Assembly: GCA_003586115.2 (NCBI GenBank)
Contig: QVOM02000057.1
Location: forward strand, 2,940,156-3,004,155
Origin: Salvator merianae
Taxonomy: Eukaryota > Chordata > Lepidosauria > Squamata > Teiidae
Reading direction: 5' to 3'
DNA length: 64,000 bases
In this document: positions 22,572 through 34,669 of the stretch, piece after piece
Position numbering within the stretch: the stretch's first letter is position 1
How the letters are laid out: each line of letters begins with the position of its first letter
Position numbers and translations under genes: made by a program
The notes under the pieces: generated by a model
What the model was told of the DNA's origin: nothing
Database searches by the model: none
What the model saw: only the letters and a program-made list of their open reading frames with translations

Positions 22572-23004
22572 GGCAGGTGGCGGATGGTAGGAGAGATCAG
22601 AATGTTGAAAGGCCTTGAAACAGAAATCCTTGTGACCCTACCCAGTTTGGTTTCACACAGGTGGAGTTCCCCTGGGTTGGGGTTTTCCTTTGGTTGGGTC
22701 GCTGTGCTTTCTTCCCTATAGACCATGTAACCTTGCCTGTCAGTAAAGATATGAGCTGACAGGTTCTCGGCTGGAGGAGGAACAGACAGGGAGTTCCAAT
22801 TTTAAAATTCCGCCGGGCAGCCTGTAGAACTGTTTTCATTTCTTGTGGGAGAGACACCCTTGGAAATTGCCTGGGGGGAGAGTCAGGCTGGCTCTGATGA
22901 AAGGGGAACACACCCATGCCACTTGTGAAGGATGGAGAAAGAGATGGAATTGGAGTGAAAATAGGCCAAAGTAAGGGGAAATCTTGGCAAGAACATCAAA
23001 GGAC

Positions 23005-23260
23005 CTTTTCACACTGGTGACGACCCAGTGGCACAGTGGCCGTTCGCACTGCGAGTGGTGGTACAGCCCCAAACTGTGCCTCCAGCACTCACAGTGCGAA
23101 TGCGTGCCTGCTCACCATGACAGCAGTCATGGCAATGTCCAGCTGTTGCCATGGCGAGCAGGACAGTGTGCAATTACTGCAGAGTTCACACGCAGAAGAA
23201 GGTGCAAATGCTTCTATCAGGAGCTTATCCAGCTGCCCGGTCAAACTGCAGACAGTGTTT
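23005..23260. mobile_element. Diverged non-autonomous DNA transposon remnant
   Basis: It starts CCTTTTCACACTGGTGACG and shares blocks (CTCACAGTGCGAATG, ATGGCAGCA-type, CAACTGCA) with the 7885-8330 and 57980-58370 families. Confidence 0.45.
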
Positions 23261-23667
23261 TAGCCTGGGCCAACAGCTACTATTGCTATATCCTTCATCT
23301 TCTGAAGGGTGCAGGAGGGCTCACACAGACCTTTCCCATAGATCCACTCCACGCAAGAGAGATTCTTTTCTCATTTGCATCATTTCTCATCTTCCAGTGA
23401 TGCATCTCCTGGTACCATGATGGATTTCCTTTGCCCTAGCAGCTGTGGTTTTTGTGTGTCTAAAAACATGACCAGCGTATCTCAGTACCAGTGTTTCAGA
23501 ACTATGACTCACTTTTTTAGTAATAGCAACAATAAATTTATTTGGATATTGCCTTTCCAAGAAAGCCATTCAAAACAGTTTGCAACCAAAAAGAAACCAA
23601 TGCAATATAAACAATTCAAAGCAATGCATTGTAAAATCAAGCAAAAATAACATTCTTTTTTTAAAAA

Positions 23668-23737
23668 TTCTTCCTCTTCTTCTTCTTCTTCTTCTTCTTC
23701 TTCTTCTTCTCCTTCTTCTTCTTCTTCTTCTTCTTCT
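23668..23737. repeat. TTC trinucleotide repeat
   Basis: About 22 TTC units with two CTC interruptions. The frames over it are artefacts. Confidence 0.95.
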
Positions 23738-24185
23738 ATATGCTTCCACATTCCACACATTCCTGCCTAGTCTACAGCTCCCCAGTATAAACCAAACCCA
23801 GCTCTTTTTAGCTTCTGTGTTCAAACAAATCAAGTTGGCAGAGAGTGGATTGACTTGCCTCTCTAATTAATAGCTCCGCCTTCATTCATCTGCTGAAACT
23901 AATATTAAGTTCCAAGTAGATTATTTTCTCTTGTTAAAAAAAAAAAAAAATCATGTTTGAATGTACACGAAAGACGATTTCACTGCAACGCTGAATAAGG
24001 TCTATAGAAGTTTGTTCATCATTTACCCTATTTGTTTATTTTGCATTCACTGTTCTTTTTTTCTATTTATTTTTCTAAATTTGAATCTTAATTTTTTTAA
24101 AATATTATAAAAGTATAATAAAATTAATATAAAAAAGACTACATGGCCTAATAAAAAATAGAAACTTCATACTAGAAACTTACAG

Positions 24186-24735
24186 TTGTTGGGTACCATT
24201 GAGTTGGTCTTGATTCTTGATTGACTACACAGGGACCTCCATGCAATATTTCCAGAAAAGAATTAAGTAGTCATTTCCTCTGCATAGAGGTACCCATTCC
24301 TTCCCCTTTTACAAAGTTCCTTTAGTCAACCACGAATCAGGGAGAGTCTGGGCATCGAACTTACAACCCTCCGCTCTCCAGTCCATTTGCTCTACCACTG
24401 AGCTACAAGCCCTCCCAGAGTCCATGAACATCTCTTGCCATGGTTGCTTGTTCAATCCCCAGCCTCTCCTGGAAGTAGGTAATGGCAAACCACTTCTGTT
24501 TCTTTGCCAAAAAAAACTGCGTACAGATGTCCATGCAATGGTCATAGCTCAGTGGTAAAGCAAACTGCCTGAAATGCAGAGGGTTGCCGGGTTGATCCCC
24601 AGCCTCTCCCTAGAAGTAGGCAGTGGCAACTCACTTCTTTTTGTGTGCCAAGAAAACTGCATAGAAAGGCCCATGGAGATGTGCATGCTGTCAACCAGGA
24701 GTTGGCCTGGACTCAATGAACAACAAGAAGCTAAA
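24186..24735. mobile_element. Inverted cluster of tRNA-derived SINEs (family 1)
   Basis: A minus-strand copy (24186-24415; B-box complement ATCGAACTTACAACC, A-box complement CTACCACTGAGCTACA) is followed by a partial plus copy (about 24440-24535). A full plus copy follows at 24536-24735 (CATAGCTCAGTGGTAAAGC, GGGTTGATCCCC). The facing arrangement could form a large RNA hairpin. Confidence 0.8.
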
Positions 24736-25033
24736 GTAATTCTCACAGTAAATGTAGAGGAGTGTAAAAAATGGAGGACAATCTGAATACACGAGGGGAA
24801 TCCCTTTAAATACCCCAGAATGGAACAGGATGTTAGAAGGACAGGAAATAGGACATTAGGGAATGGTGAAATGGTATTTCATTAAAATGGGTGTGGATAG
24901 CAGAGCAACAAGAATCTCTGCACAGGAACATGCATCACTGATGCTCTTTGTGGCTTCTGATTTCTATCCTTAGCGTCTTTGAAATTGTGGATTCCACAGC
25001 TGTGGAAGAAAGAGGAAGTCTGACGGAGAATCT

Positions 25034-27860
25034 TCAGTTGTGCTTATAATTGGGCCACTTGGTGATTACTGCACGGACTGCTTCTCCTGGGGATTCGGTA
25101 TCGCTGACATCACTGTGAGCCATGATGTGATAGTCTGGAGATAAGTACCCTATCTTCACAGAGAAGATCAGCAGACACTTGAGGGCCCTCCAGGCCACTT
25201 CATTGGGAGACCTCTCTGGAAGAGAAAGAGCAACCGGTTGGCCTGCTGACTTGTGTGTTGGTTATTTTCATTTTAGTTTTATTTAAATATATATATTATT
25301 TAAGAATATATATATATGCATATACATATACATACACACACATACATATGTACAAAAAAAACCCAGTGAATACACATAATAACTACAATGAGTCTTTTCA
25401 CACTTCAGTGCTAGTGAGCAATCAGACACTCACGACCGCAGTGCGCCCGCATTTTGCGGAGGCCTGAGCGATCGGGAACGTCTGCAGATGCTCCCGATCA
25501 CTACAGGCTGTGGACAACAAAATTGCTGAGACAGACAAATTGACAAATTTACTGAGAAACAAGACAGTTGATAAGTTTTCTAAAAACTGGAAACCCTTTA
25601 TTGACTTTCTACAAGAATTAGAAAAAGAACTTGTTACTGCTGGATTTGAAGAGTGAAGAGGAAAGAAGACAGATCAGTAGAAGAAGAAAAACAAGAAAAC
25701 AGGAAGGGCAAGAAACATGAAGCCTAGAAGACGCTTCTGAAGAAGGAGGAAGTCAACATGTTGTTCCAACCCTCACAGTGCAGACGGCCACCATTCTGCA
25801 AGGACTATTCCACCTTGGAATGTTCAGATTCAAACATTCCATGGTGGAAAGTGTGAAAAGATCCAGTTACACGAACATACTAACAAAACAAAAACACAGA
25901 CATATAATACACATATGATATATGACATCTCACCCTTCCCCCTCTTCTTATATCATGTCTGCATGTGCAGTTTAAGATAATTACTAACTCAAACAGATAA
26001 TTAGGTTTATAATATCCATCTTATGTAACAGACTTTGTCAGGAGTCAATTCTGTGTCATGTACAATCAATGAATAAGCGCCAAGTTTTTTAAAAATTCTT
26101 CACCTTCCATTCTTTTCTTCAGAATAGAGATAAATTCATTCATCATAATCTCCTGACCTCCGTGAATCCGCCCAATCTGTTCCTAAAGCTATCCACCGCC
26201 TCTTCTGGGAGTAAATTCCATAGTCCGATGACCCTCTAGATAAAAAAATACTTTCCCTTTTCGATTCTAACTCTCCTGCCCATCAGCTTCATAGAGTGCC
26301 CCCTGGTTCTAGTGTTGTGTGATAGAAAAAAATAATTGTCTTCTCTATCCACCTCTTCCTCGGTTCGATCTGTGTTGGGAAAACCCACATCTTTTCTCTG
26401 TTGCATACCCAAGTGCCGCCAGTTTAGATGGACAAATTTACCTGTGAAGGTGCCCATGAAGGCAATGCCAAGAGACAAATCATTGTAGCCAAACGTATGC
26501 GCCCCTTCATTGCGCCAACCACGTCCCTCGTACACAAAACCATCCTCACCGATCACGAAGCTGAAAGACAGGGAAAAAGGTTTTTGGGGGTTTTTTTGCA
26601 CATCATGGAACTAAACTGGCAAGCATGTCCTGCTTTGGGGCTCTCAAACGTGGCTTGTTGGCTACTGTGAAAAAAGGCTGTTGAGCACAGGACTTTAGTC
26701 CAATTCATCCAAGTCCATATCCTGAAAGAAAAAAATAACTGATCGTAGTTGTTCTTTTCAGAACACTTTTTTTTTTCTTTTATATGGGTGGTAAAATGTA
26801 CCTTTCTGTTGTTAGTGAAATCTTGGAAACAGCCCTGGAGTGTATGGGCACAATGTTTTAATTATGTTTTATGTGCTCTTGTTGGTTGTTAATGGTTGTA
26901 TATTCTACCCAGGAACCCTTTGTTGAAGGACAAGATATAAATATTTTAAAATAAACAAAAGTAAATGACCCTCTGTTTCTGTTTTTCCAGTTGACACTAA
27001 ACAGACAGGGTTTTGAGAATCCAGCTTTGATTTCCACTCTGTCATTAAGAGAAGAGGAAAACTCAGCCAGATCTCCCAAGTCCAGTCCTTGGAATTTCCA
27101 GCACCAGTGGTTTGTAGCTTTAAGCACAGGTGTTTGCAGATGTGGGCCAGGTGTTTGCTGATGTGGGTCGGGTCATCACTGGCTGCAGGGGTGTGCCCTT
27201 TTCTTCAGTGTGCCAATGCAAGACCTACCCAGGGGGCAACACATATTTCTGTGGCCGGCCTGTGTCTGCGAACCCTACGCTTAAAGCTGCGAACCGCCAC
27301 TGATTTCCAGGTGGTACTGCTCAAGGTTCCCCGACCCATTTTAGCAAAGGATTGTGGGACCTGAGTTCCCACAAGATCTTGTCCAAACAAACAGCCATAG
27401 ATCTTACTTGTAGCCAATATCACACCATCTTTTGCCCTGGTGATATTGCTGCAGCTTCCTCATTTCACTGCTGCATTCAAACCGGTTCGTGCATGAGGAC
27501 CACGCAGTGTGGAGGATGACAACGTATTCTGGTAGGAGGCTCTTCAAGGGTGCTGAACAGTTGGCAACATTGCCCCCCCATTTGGACAGGGTGATGAGCC
27601 GAAAACATCCCATGGCTAGGGAAACAAAGGGTAATACCATCAGGCACCAGGTGAAAATCTTGTGATCTTTTGTATCCACTCAACACCTTTTACCATCAAT
27701 ATTATCGCGTGTTCCTACATCCACTCTGCTTCAGGAGAGACTGGGATAATACGCTTGATAATGGAAGAAACCAGTTTGGGCCATTTGGCTAACTTTTAGG
27801 CTCACCTTGCGACAAAGCGCAACCTAAGAAGAGGAAGATCTCAACTCTGGCCATCTTCAT
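25034..27860 (-). CDS. PGLYRP: Peptidoglycan recognition protein, tandem copy 3 (187 aa)
   Basis: Minus-strand coding exons are 27860-27806, 27615-27408, 26560-26442 and 25215-25034, summing to 564 bases. The signal peptide is MKMARVEIFLFLGCALSQ. The PGRP domain shows ITLSKWGGNVANC, YVVILHTAW, SCTNRFEC, RWCDIGYN, FVIGEDGFVYEGRGW, GYNDLSLGIAF, GYLSPDYHIMAHSD and ESPGEAV, with Ser in place of the amidase Cys. Exon 2 is three bases shorter than in copies 1 and 2: HQGKRW against HQRIKGW, one residue lost in frame. The usual Gly after HTA is Trp here. This copy is the most diverged in the ligand-facing loop, which may alter ligand choice. A 5' UTR acceptor (TTCTTAG near 27885) and a non-coding exon ending at 28814 precede it. 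Confidence 0.93.
25280..25375. repeat. AT and CA/TA dinucleotide repeats
   Basis: ATATAT blocks then CATACACACACATACATA follow in the last-exon side DNA just upstream (on plus, to the right) of exon 4 of PGLYRP copy 3. Confidence 0.8.
25388..25865. mobile_element. Non-autonomous DNA transposon, TCACTAGC family
   Basis: Inverted ends TCTTTTCACACTTCAGTGC and GGAAAGTGTGAAAAGA mark the element. It lies in the last intron of PGLYRP copy 3. Inner blocks match 7885-8330 and 57980-58370. About 25540-25740 is purine-rich filler (GAAGAGGAAAGAAGAC). Confidence 0.6.
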
Positions 27861-28297
27861 ACACCCAAATTCTTGACTAGATTAGCTAAGAAAGATCCTG
27901 TGAAGCCTGTGAAAAATAAATAACGTTTTCATGGCAAAACATGTTATAAAGATAAGAAAAAGCATTATATCAGTCCTTCATTAGCTCCACTGTTTTTTCA
28001 AGGCATTTTCAAAAAATGGTCCTTTGCTTCTCTATATGAAACCATCTGACGACAGGGAACCATTTTCCTACCTATTCCTCCCATCCCTCCTCCCTCTTCC
28101 CTCTGTGATTGGATGCACTTCTGTCAATCAGCTTTTGGCTTCTCAGAGGAGGGTAAAGCCATGTTCCCTCTGTCCCCACTCTCCCCACCTCACCCCATTT
28201 CACCTCCGAGTTTAATGCAATAATAGCCCCATTCACCTATGATCATTTTTCTCTGCCTCTCTCACAGGTGGTGACCACAGAGGAGAATGGTGACCTG

Positions 28298-28311
28298 CCA
28301 CAAGAGGGCGC
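28298..28311 (+). promoter_or_regulatory. CTCF-like motif upstream of PGLYRP copy 3
   Basis: CCACAAGAGGGCGC matches the CTCF core (CCASNAGRGGGCRS) at every strongly weighted base. It lies about 440 bases beyond the ATG of PGLYRP copy 3 and about 500 bases before its non-coding exon 1, that is, within its first intron. Confidence 0.5.
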
Positions 28312-28813
28312 TGGTGGCAGCACACCCTTAACATGTGTCACCTGTTATTGGCCAGGGACCTCCTCCACCAGTGTTCATCTCCCGCCTAGCCCAGCCCGGG
28401 CTGCAAGCAAAGTACGATGGAGAGATGGCTACCAGCATCCTAGCCGGACTGTCCAGACCGGCTACATCCCCGATGGGGCATCCAGGCCTCCTTTGGTCCT
28501 TTGTTTCAAGAAGCACAATGTTTTGGGCCAGGTTTGTGTTCAGTATAATTTATTTTTTTATTATAGAATTTCCATACCACCCTTCTCCCCCAAATGACTC
28601 TAGACACATTCAAAAGGGACAGGAGTCATATAGCGACTGTCCAGTGTTTTCTCTCAAGCTGATGCCTTCCTGAAGTTTTGTATTCCAACTCCCATCTTCC
28701 CTGCCTATTGGCCACACTCCCTGGGGCTGATAGGAGTTGATGTACAGCCCCACCTGGAGGGCCAACAGGCTTAACCCAGCTTTTAAAATGGCAGACACAG
28801 CGGAAGGACTTAC

Positions 28814-28873
28814 CTGCCCCTTTACTGAGCACAGATCTCTTGAAGAGGCTCAGATCTCCACTCCTGCTTAAAA
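28814..28873 (-). promoter_or_regulatory. Promoter and non-coding exon 1 of PGLYRP copy 3
   Basis: The minus strand has GCTTTTAAGC near 28875-28866. The exon holds TCTTCAAGAGATC and ends in GGGGCAG/GTAAGT at 28814. It sits where the matching exons sit in copies 1 and 2. Confidence 0.5.
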
Positions 28874-28879
28874 GCTCGT

Positions 28880-31800
28880 AACAGATTGTGAGGAAAGTTA
28901 GAATTATGGGTTAACACTGGAAGAGAAATCTCTTTGGTGTGAGGTTACGTAGCAACAGCAAAGGGTGTGGAGCATGATAAACAAGTTGCGAAAGTCCCTG
29001 AGATGGGTGAGCAGGCCAGACCTGTGACATCACAGAACCAAAAATAGGAGGAGGGACGGGTTCCGTCTCCCGCATGGCTTGTCTGAGTGAGTTGGTTTCG
29101 AAGGGCACAAGCAATGCACCAGTAACCTATACCCCATCCCTTTGCCACAGTAATTAAGATGACAGGTTGTGGTGTCACAGGACTTCGCTTCCCCATATCT
29201 GGTCTTTCAGAGGGAGCTGAGTGTGACTCATCTGGATTTCAACACAGAGAAACTTATTTTTCTAAGAAAGGGAAATTAAATTGAAACAGAGAAAGGTTGA
29301 AACCATCATTTGAAATTAATCTAAAACACATAAAAAATAGAATGGTGAACTTAGAAAGAGGCAATAAAACAAACTGAGCGGTTGCCATCTGGATCTGTGA
29401 TTTGAGGGTGCGATCAGATAGGGCTTTTTTCAGTCACCCCTTTCAGAAAAAAAGTCCCGTTTGTAGATGTCAAAAAATAGGCATTGAAACGGTTAAAAGA
29501 CCAGATGTGAACAGGTCCTTAGTATCTTACATCTGGCTTTTTGGGAAGAGGTAGATGAGCCCTGGCCATTACTATAGCAACGGAAAGGTCTGGGAAGGAT
29601 CTCTGTAGTGGTCTGCAGGGGCTGTCGGTGTTGTGAAGTATTTTATTCTATCTTTGGACATACTCAATAGCCACCAAAGGTAAAACTCATTGAATGTTGA
29701 ATGGACTGAGGAATAGAAAGAACCTGCTTTCTCCCTTTGGTAAGAGTATGCGTTCTTGCACTGTGCCACAGGATGGCAGCAAAATTTCACATGGACCAGT
29801 CTGGTTTTCTAAAGGAAATCTAAAGAGAGAGGTGGAAAAGATACCCATTTCTTATTTCTTCTTCATCCTACCGGGATCCACCACAATATTCTTTTCTTTC
29901 AGGGTTACATTTGGCTAAACATTGACGTTCCAGATTGTTCTGGGACAGAGGGCTTGAGCTTATATTCTCCATCACTGTTCTCCAGCAAACATCTTCAAGG
30001 GCAAGATTTTCCCTTCTGCTATCATCAGAATTTCCTCTATACTCCATCCAGGATTTTCCCGGAATTGCAGGATATAAAGAAGATTCCACAACTTCCTGTT
30101 GCCCTCTGGAAAGGACAGTGTATAATTATTATTTACTCCCCCAAAAAACAAAAGGCTGTGAAACATTTTCTTGACTATACCTGGCTTCTTCTGCCTGGTG
30201 GGGAAAGCCATACCACCACTGTGCCACCATAATGGTGCTATATACACCTGGACAGGGCCTATATGTTTGCAAAACATGCATATTTCTTTAGCTGGGCAGT
30301 CCTAGCTTTCCAGGAGAGGGGGTTTACCCTGTTCCTCTTTCTCCTGGACTCAGCCTTGCAAAGGAATGTTGTCCCACTTGACTGAAGCCAATAAAAGAAA
30401 GACCAGCTGAAACCAAATCTCAGATAAAGCACCTTTGTCCTTGGTGATGTATCTTCTTTCTCCTCTTTGTAAGATAGCATGTGCACACAAGGGAGAAGAT
30501 TATCTGGCAGGCAGAGCAAAGAGAAAGAGGGTTGCTGATGGGGGAGACCCCAAATCAGGATGCGTGCGCAACATTGGGTTAAGCAGCTTCCACACAGTCC
30601 ATTTAGACCTTGGCAGCTGCCATATTGGACCCCTGGGTCAGCGCACTAGAATGTTCTTCAGGAGGCATGGTGCACCTGAGGCAGGTGGAGCACACCTGAG
30701 GCAGGTGGAGTGCACCTGAACACAAAAGCCACACCCAGATGTGCTCTGGAGAGAGAAGACTTTAAAGTGGCCTCCCCCACGTTCTGGGCACGTGGTATCT
30801 TCCAGCCGCCACCACACAGACAGGTAACGGTGGCTAGACTCCAGAAATGCCCCACTTCTGGGGCGTTTCTGGGCACCTTTTGGGATTCCCCCAGCCTGCC
30901 ACTTCAGGGAACGTCTTGCAGATGGAGGCCAGCATGCTCCATGGTGTTTCTACCATCCCGGGCCCAAATAGCTGGGTTCATTCTCTGCAGCTCACACATT
31001 CTCTGCAGGATCGACCTAAGACACGATGGGTTCGACTCTTTACTCTGCCATGGGTAACCTTGCACCAATCCCTGCCCCCGAGTCTATTCTGTCTCACAAG
31101 GTTGTTGTGAGAAAGAAATTCAAGGAAGGAGTATAAAGTTAGCTGCTTTGAGATCTCTGAAGGGGGAAAGCAGAGTATAATGCGACTAAATAAATACATT
31201 ACATACAACAAAACAGCAGGCAAAAAATAATGTGGTTATTTTAAAATGTTTCTGCTGCATCTTACACCAGAAGGCCCTAAAATGACAACTGCATCCTTTT
31301 CTAGGACGGTGACCTTGTCAAAAGACGCCTCTGGTTTCCGCAGATGAATACGCAGCACCTGTGGGTACCTTCCCAGACCCTCGGCTTTCATTCACTTTCC
31401 CGGTCTCTTTCCTGCAGGGTTCAATTCAGAATCACTTTAAATAAGCAACTGCAGGAAGAGACAGCAGTACCCCAACCTTCGTCCTATTATTCCTTGCAAG
31501 CATCTTAGCTGTGCTTTCAAAAATGCTTTCCACATTCCTTTTCCTTTCTTTAGGATAAGAAGATAAGAGGACCCCTGCTGGATCAGGCCACAGCCCATCT
31601 AGTCCAGCATCCTGACTCACACAGTGACCCACCAATAACTTCTGGGCCTCCTCAAGCAGAAGACGAAGGCAGAACCTTCACCTGCTCTCTACTCCCAGCA
31701 AACAACAACCTGAAGGTGGTATCTACTAAGCCATAGAGCTGGAATGGATCGGGCAGACCATCAAGCCAACTTCCTCCGTTATGTTGAGGCTGTTATGAGG

Positions 31801-33040
31801 TTCCACCAAGTTCAGGCTAAGTCCTGGTGGCTCCAGTTTGCTTGGCACATTCTTCCCAAGAGATGCTGAAAGTTGAACCTGTACCTCACTGCTTCCCAAT
31901 CAGTTCCTTACTACTGACTCACAGGTATTCCCTCCTACTCCCTGCAAGGACCAGATCAAAGCATCTTCAAGAGATTTCTGCCCACCCTCAGTATAACCTC
32001 TGCTTGTACAGACCCAGAGAGGTATCCACCACAACCTTTCTAAGTAATCAGTTCCACTGTCAATCTGTCGTTGTCAGAAAGCTTTTCCAGATGTTCAGCT
32101 GGACTCTAAGTAAATCCCGTTCTTCTGGAATTATAGATAGTGGGTTGGGGATGGAAATTAAACTCACCCCTCAAGTAGTTTGCTCCAAGGACGGACAGTC
32201 GGCCGTATCTAAGCCTATTGAAGAAAATCAGACCCACTGAGACCTATAAGAGAACAAGTTTCAAAAAGTGTCGTATTTTTACATCTGCATCGCACTTAAA
32301 AGGGCCATGGGTTTGATTCCTTCCACATAACAGGTTTCTGTTGTTACTTCTATTTTTCTCTTGCCATTTTTAAAAAAAAATGCTGCAGTCAGCAGATGTG
32401 AAAATATGTTGTCCAGTGTGGATTTTCTGGAGAGGGGTGAAGATTTATCTTGTGTTTGCCTAGAGTCCGATGTGTATAATTACCTTCAGAAAGGTCACAC
32501 CCTTATCAGATATAGGGTTTGCCCTTGGGATTTAAGCCAGCTTTCTTCACTTTGAAATTTCCATCCCCTTCAATTATTTTCAGGACTGGAGGGTTTCTCT
32601 AACCCTCCCATGGACAATCCACAAGGTAAAAAGTCAATTGTTAAACTACTGAATAAATTGTTATTGTCTGGGTACCACGGAGCTGTGGTGGACTCCTGGC
32701 TGACTGCATGGGCCGTTCTATGCAGTTTTCGTGGCAGGGATTCAGAAGTGGTTTCCCATTGCCTACTTCTGGGGAGAGCCTGGGGATCGAACTGGCAACC
32801 TTCTGCTTTCTAGTCAGTTTGCTCTATCGCTGAGTAATAGCCTGGGCTTTCAGGGTTCCTGAAGATCAACTTGACTCTGTGGTGAAAAATGAGTGCAGAA
32901 GCCAACAGCATGTCACAGACTGGATCTCTGAACAACTTCCCCTCTGACCCTAATTGAAACCCTCTCTCTGTCCTTGAATTACATTTTAATTGGTTGGGGA
33001 TGGATCCAGTCAAAGCACAGTGAACAACAAAATTCCAATG
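28880..33040. other. Gene-poor spacer between the PGLYRP and S100 clusters
   Basis: I see no convincing coding exon in these 4 kb. The stretch holds a short repeat of the block CACCTGAGGCAGGTGGAG (30675-30719) and a CR1-type LINE 3' end on minus at about 31555-31710 (CTGCTGGATCAGGCCACAG). It also holds a 29400-29520 repeat (GGTGCGATCAGATAGGGC) that recurs at 11865-11960. A family 1 SINE on minus lies at 32655-32845. Confidence 0.5.
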
Positions 33041-33045
33041 AACTC

Positions 33046-33051
33046 TTTATT
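33046..33051 (-). terminator. Polyadenylation signal of S100A9-like unit 1
   Basis: AATAAA on minus lies 77 bases past the stop, in a context shared with units 2 (38571-38566) and 3 (43195-43190). Confidence 0.7.
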
Positions 33052-33127
33052 TGGACAATCCGATCTCAACCCAAAGGAGAAAGAGAGCCCCTGAAGGCGA
33101 CTTCACAAATCCAGCTCAATTCGAGCT

Positions 33128-34669
33128 CTACTGATGGTGATGTCCTTCACTGCGCATTTCTTCATACATTCTGGTAAGGACCAAATCCAGAAAGACCAGG
33201 AACTCAGAAAACTCCATGAGCAGGTCTTTGTTCTTATCAAACGTGCTGAACAGCTCATCAGTAACAGCTTCCTTCTCAGGATCCTGGTGCTTTAAAGTAA
33301 CAACATACAGAACGCAAATTAGTGATTGAGACAAAATGCTCGAACACTCCCTTCCCCCTTCCCAGACATTTTAAAGGATCATCTGGCTATGCTCAGCTGG
33401 TTAAGGAGAGCAGAGAGCCTTGCTGGAAGAGAGAAAGAAGACAAAAGAAGAAATGTCAGAAGAAGGAGGAAACTGAGAACACAGGAGGGGCAAGAAATAT
33501 GGAATGTAAGAGAAACCTTTGAAGAAGGTGGAAAGTCAGCCATGACTTGAATGAATGGTTGCTTATATAAATGTACCCATCTGGAATGTGACATACATTT
33601 TATGTGTTCTTAAAATAAATAAAAAATACCAGAGGAGCAAAAGAAGAAGAAGAGAAAAAGGCATATCTGACCTGCATTCATGTTGGCCTTCAAAGGCCCA
33701 CAACCCCAGACATGAACAGAACAGCTGTCTCCTGACCACTTTCCTCAACAAGCAGGCTTCCAAGTCCCACCACCTCTGTTCCTGTAGGCACCATTAAACA
33801 GTCTAAACCTATGGTCTTCCCTGCCATTAACTGGGCTGGTGCTCCCTTAGAGCTATTCTATAGGTTCTACAGAACTTCTTGATGGGACATGTTCTTGGCT
33901 GCTCTACATTTGATAGGGCCAGAGATTGTGATGGGACCTGCATGGTCTTCTTGGACCATGCCAGCAGGACTCTGCGGGTCAAAAAAAGGACCAAACCCGT
34001 CTTTTGCACGGGTTGACCAATTGTCACCCAGGTCTGTCCCACTCTCAGTGGAGTAGAAAAATCCATGTTGGCCGTGCTCTATGCTAGGAAGAAGCCATCT
34101 CCCAAGACAAGGAGTAACACGTACATTCTTAGAGCATATCCTTGAGGAGATCATAGCTCCATCTCTGGATTCAGGCTGCCAGAAAATGAACCAGCAGTCC
34201 CAAACTCAGACCCAGCTGTTCAGTTCAAGGAAATTGGCTTGTCCCTATGCCTTCCAAGCAGGCTGCAGTGTGAGTGGGTAGCTGGGTGTGTCTGAGACCT
34301 TCATTGGTTGGATGTAGATCCAGCCTACACCCTCTTGTAGTTGGGATCAGTAGGACAGGCAATTCCAGACCCCCTGATTGTGACTAAGACCAGGTAAGTG
34401 TAGAAAGGGCCATTGGCTGGTCCCTCTGCCACCCAGGGTGGGCAGGGTGTGGCTGGGTAGGTGCGTGGGTGTGGATGAGACCTTCACTGGTTGAGCTGGA
34501 CCTGCTGAGACCATGAGCCAGCTTACCTTCAGGTAGCTTGGAAGGACTTTTTCCACCAGCTGACTGAATCATCCTTCCTGAGCATGTTGAAACGGCCCAC
34601 AGGGATTGAATATTCCAGAAAGGTGTTGATGATGGACAGTAAGGCTTCTTCAAGGTCAGTCTGAGACAT
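33128..34669 (-). pseudogene. S100A9-like unit 1, frameshifted and metal ligands lost
   Basis: Exon 2 (34669-34527) starts MSQTDLEEALLSIIN but is 143 bases, one fewer than the 144 in units 2 and 3. The missing base falls in the codon matching Glu of KGEF. The frame shifts to DDSVSWWKK and reaches a stop just before the donor. Exon 3 (33289-33128) is open (53 codons, ending SEGHHHQ). Beyond the frameshift, residues that would hold zinc or manganese in S100A9 are changed. FHQYS reads FLEYS, GHFD reads GRFN, and HEEIH reads YEEMR. The exon 2 acceptor is also altered, with the AG moved four bases upstream. The promoter is intact (TATA at 36037-36044, exon 1 ending 35965). It may give a non-coding or truncated transcript. 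An assembly error is possible for the indel, but not for the several ligand changes. Confidence 0.75.

Noticed and set aside
23509..23870. Poly-Glu, poly-Arg and poly-Leu frames
   Set aside because: They come from the TTC microsatellite at 23668-23737.
29868..30277. Two minus-strand frames of 73 and 101 codons in the PGLYRP-S100 spacer
   Set aside because: There is no recognisable domain, no promoter or splice plan, and the composition is like flanking intergenic DNA.
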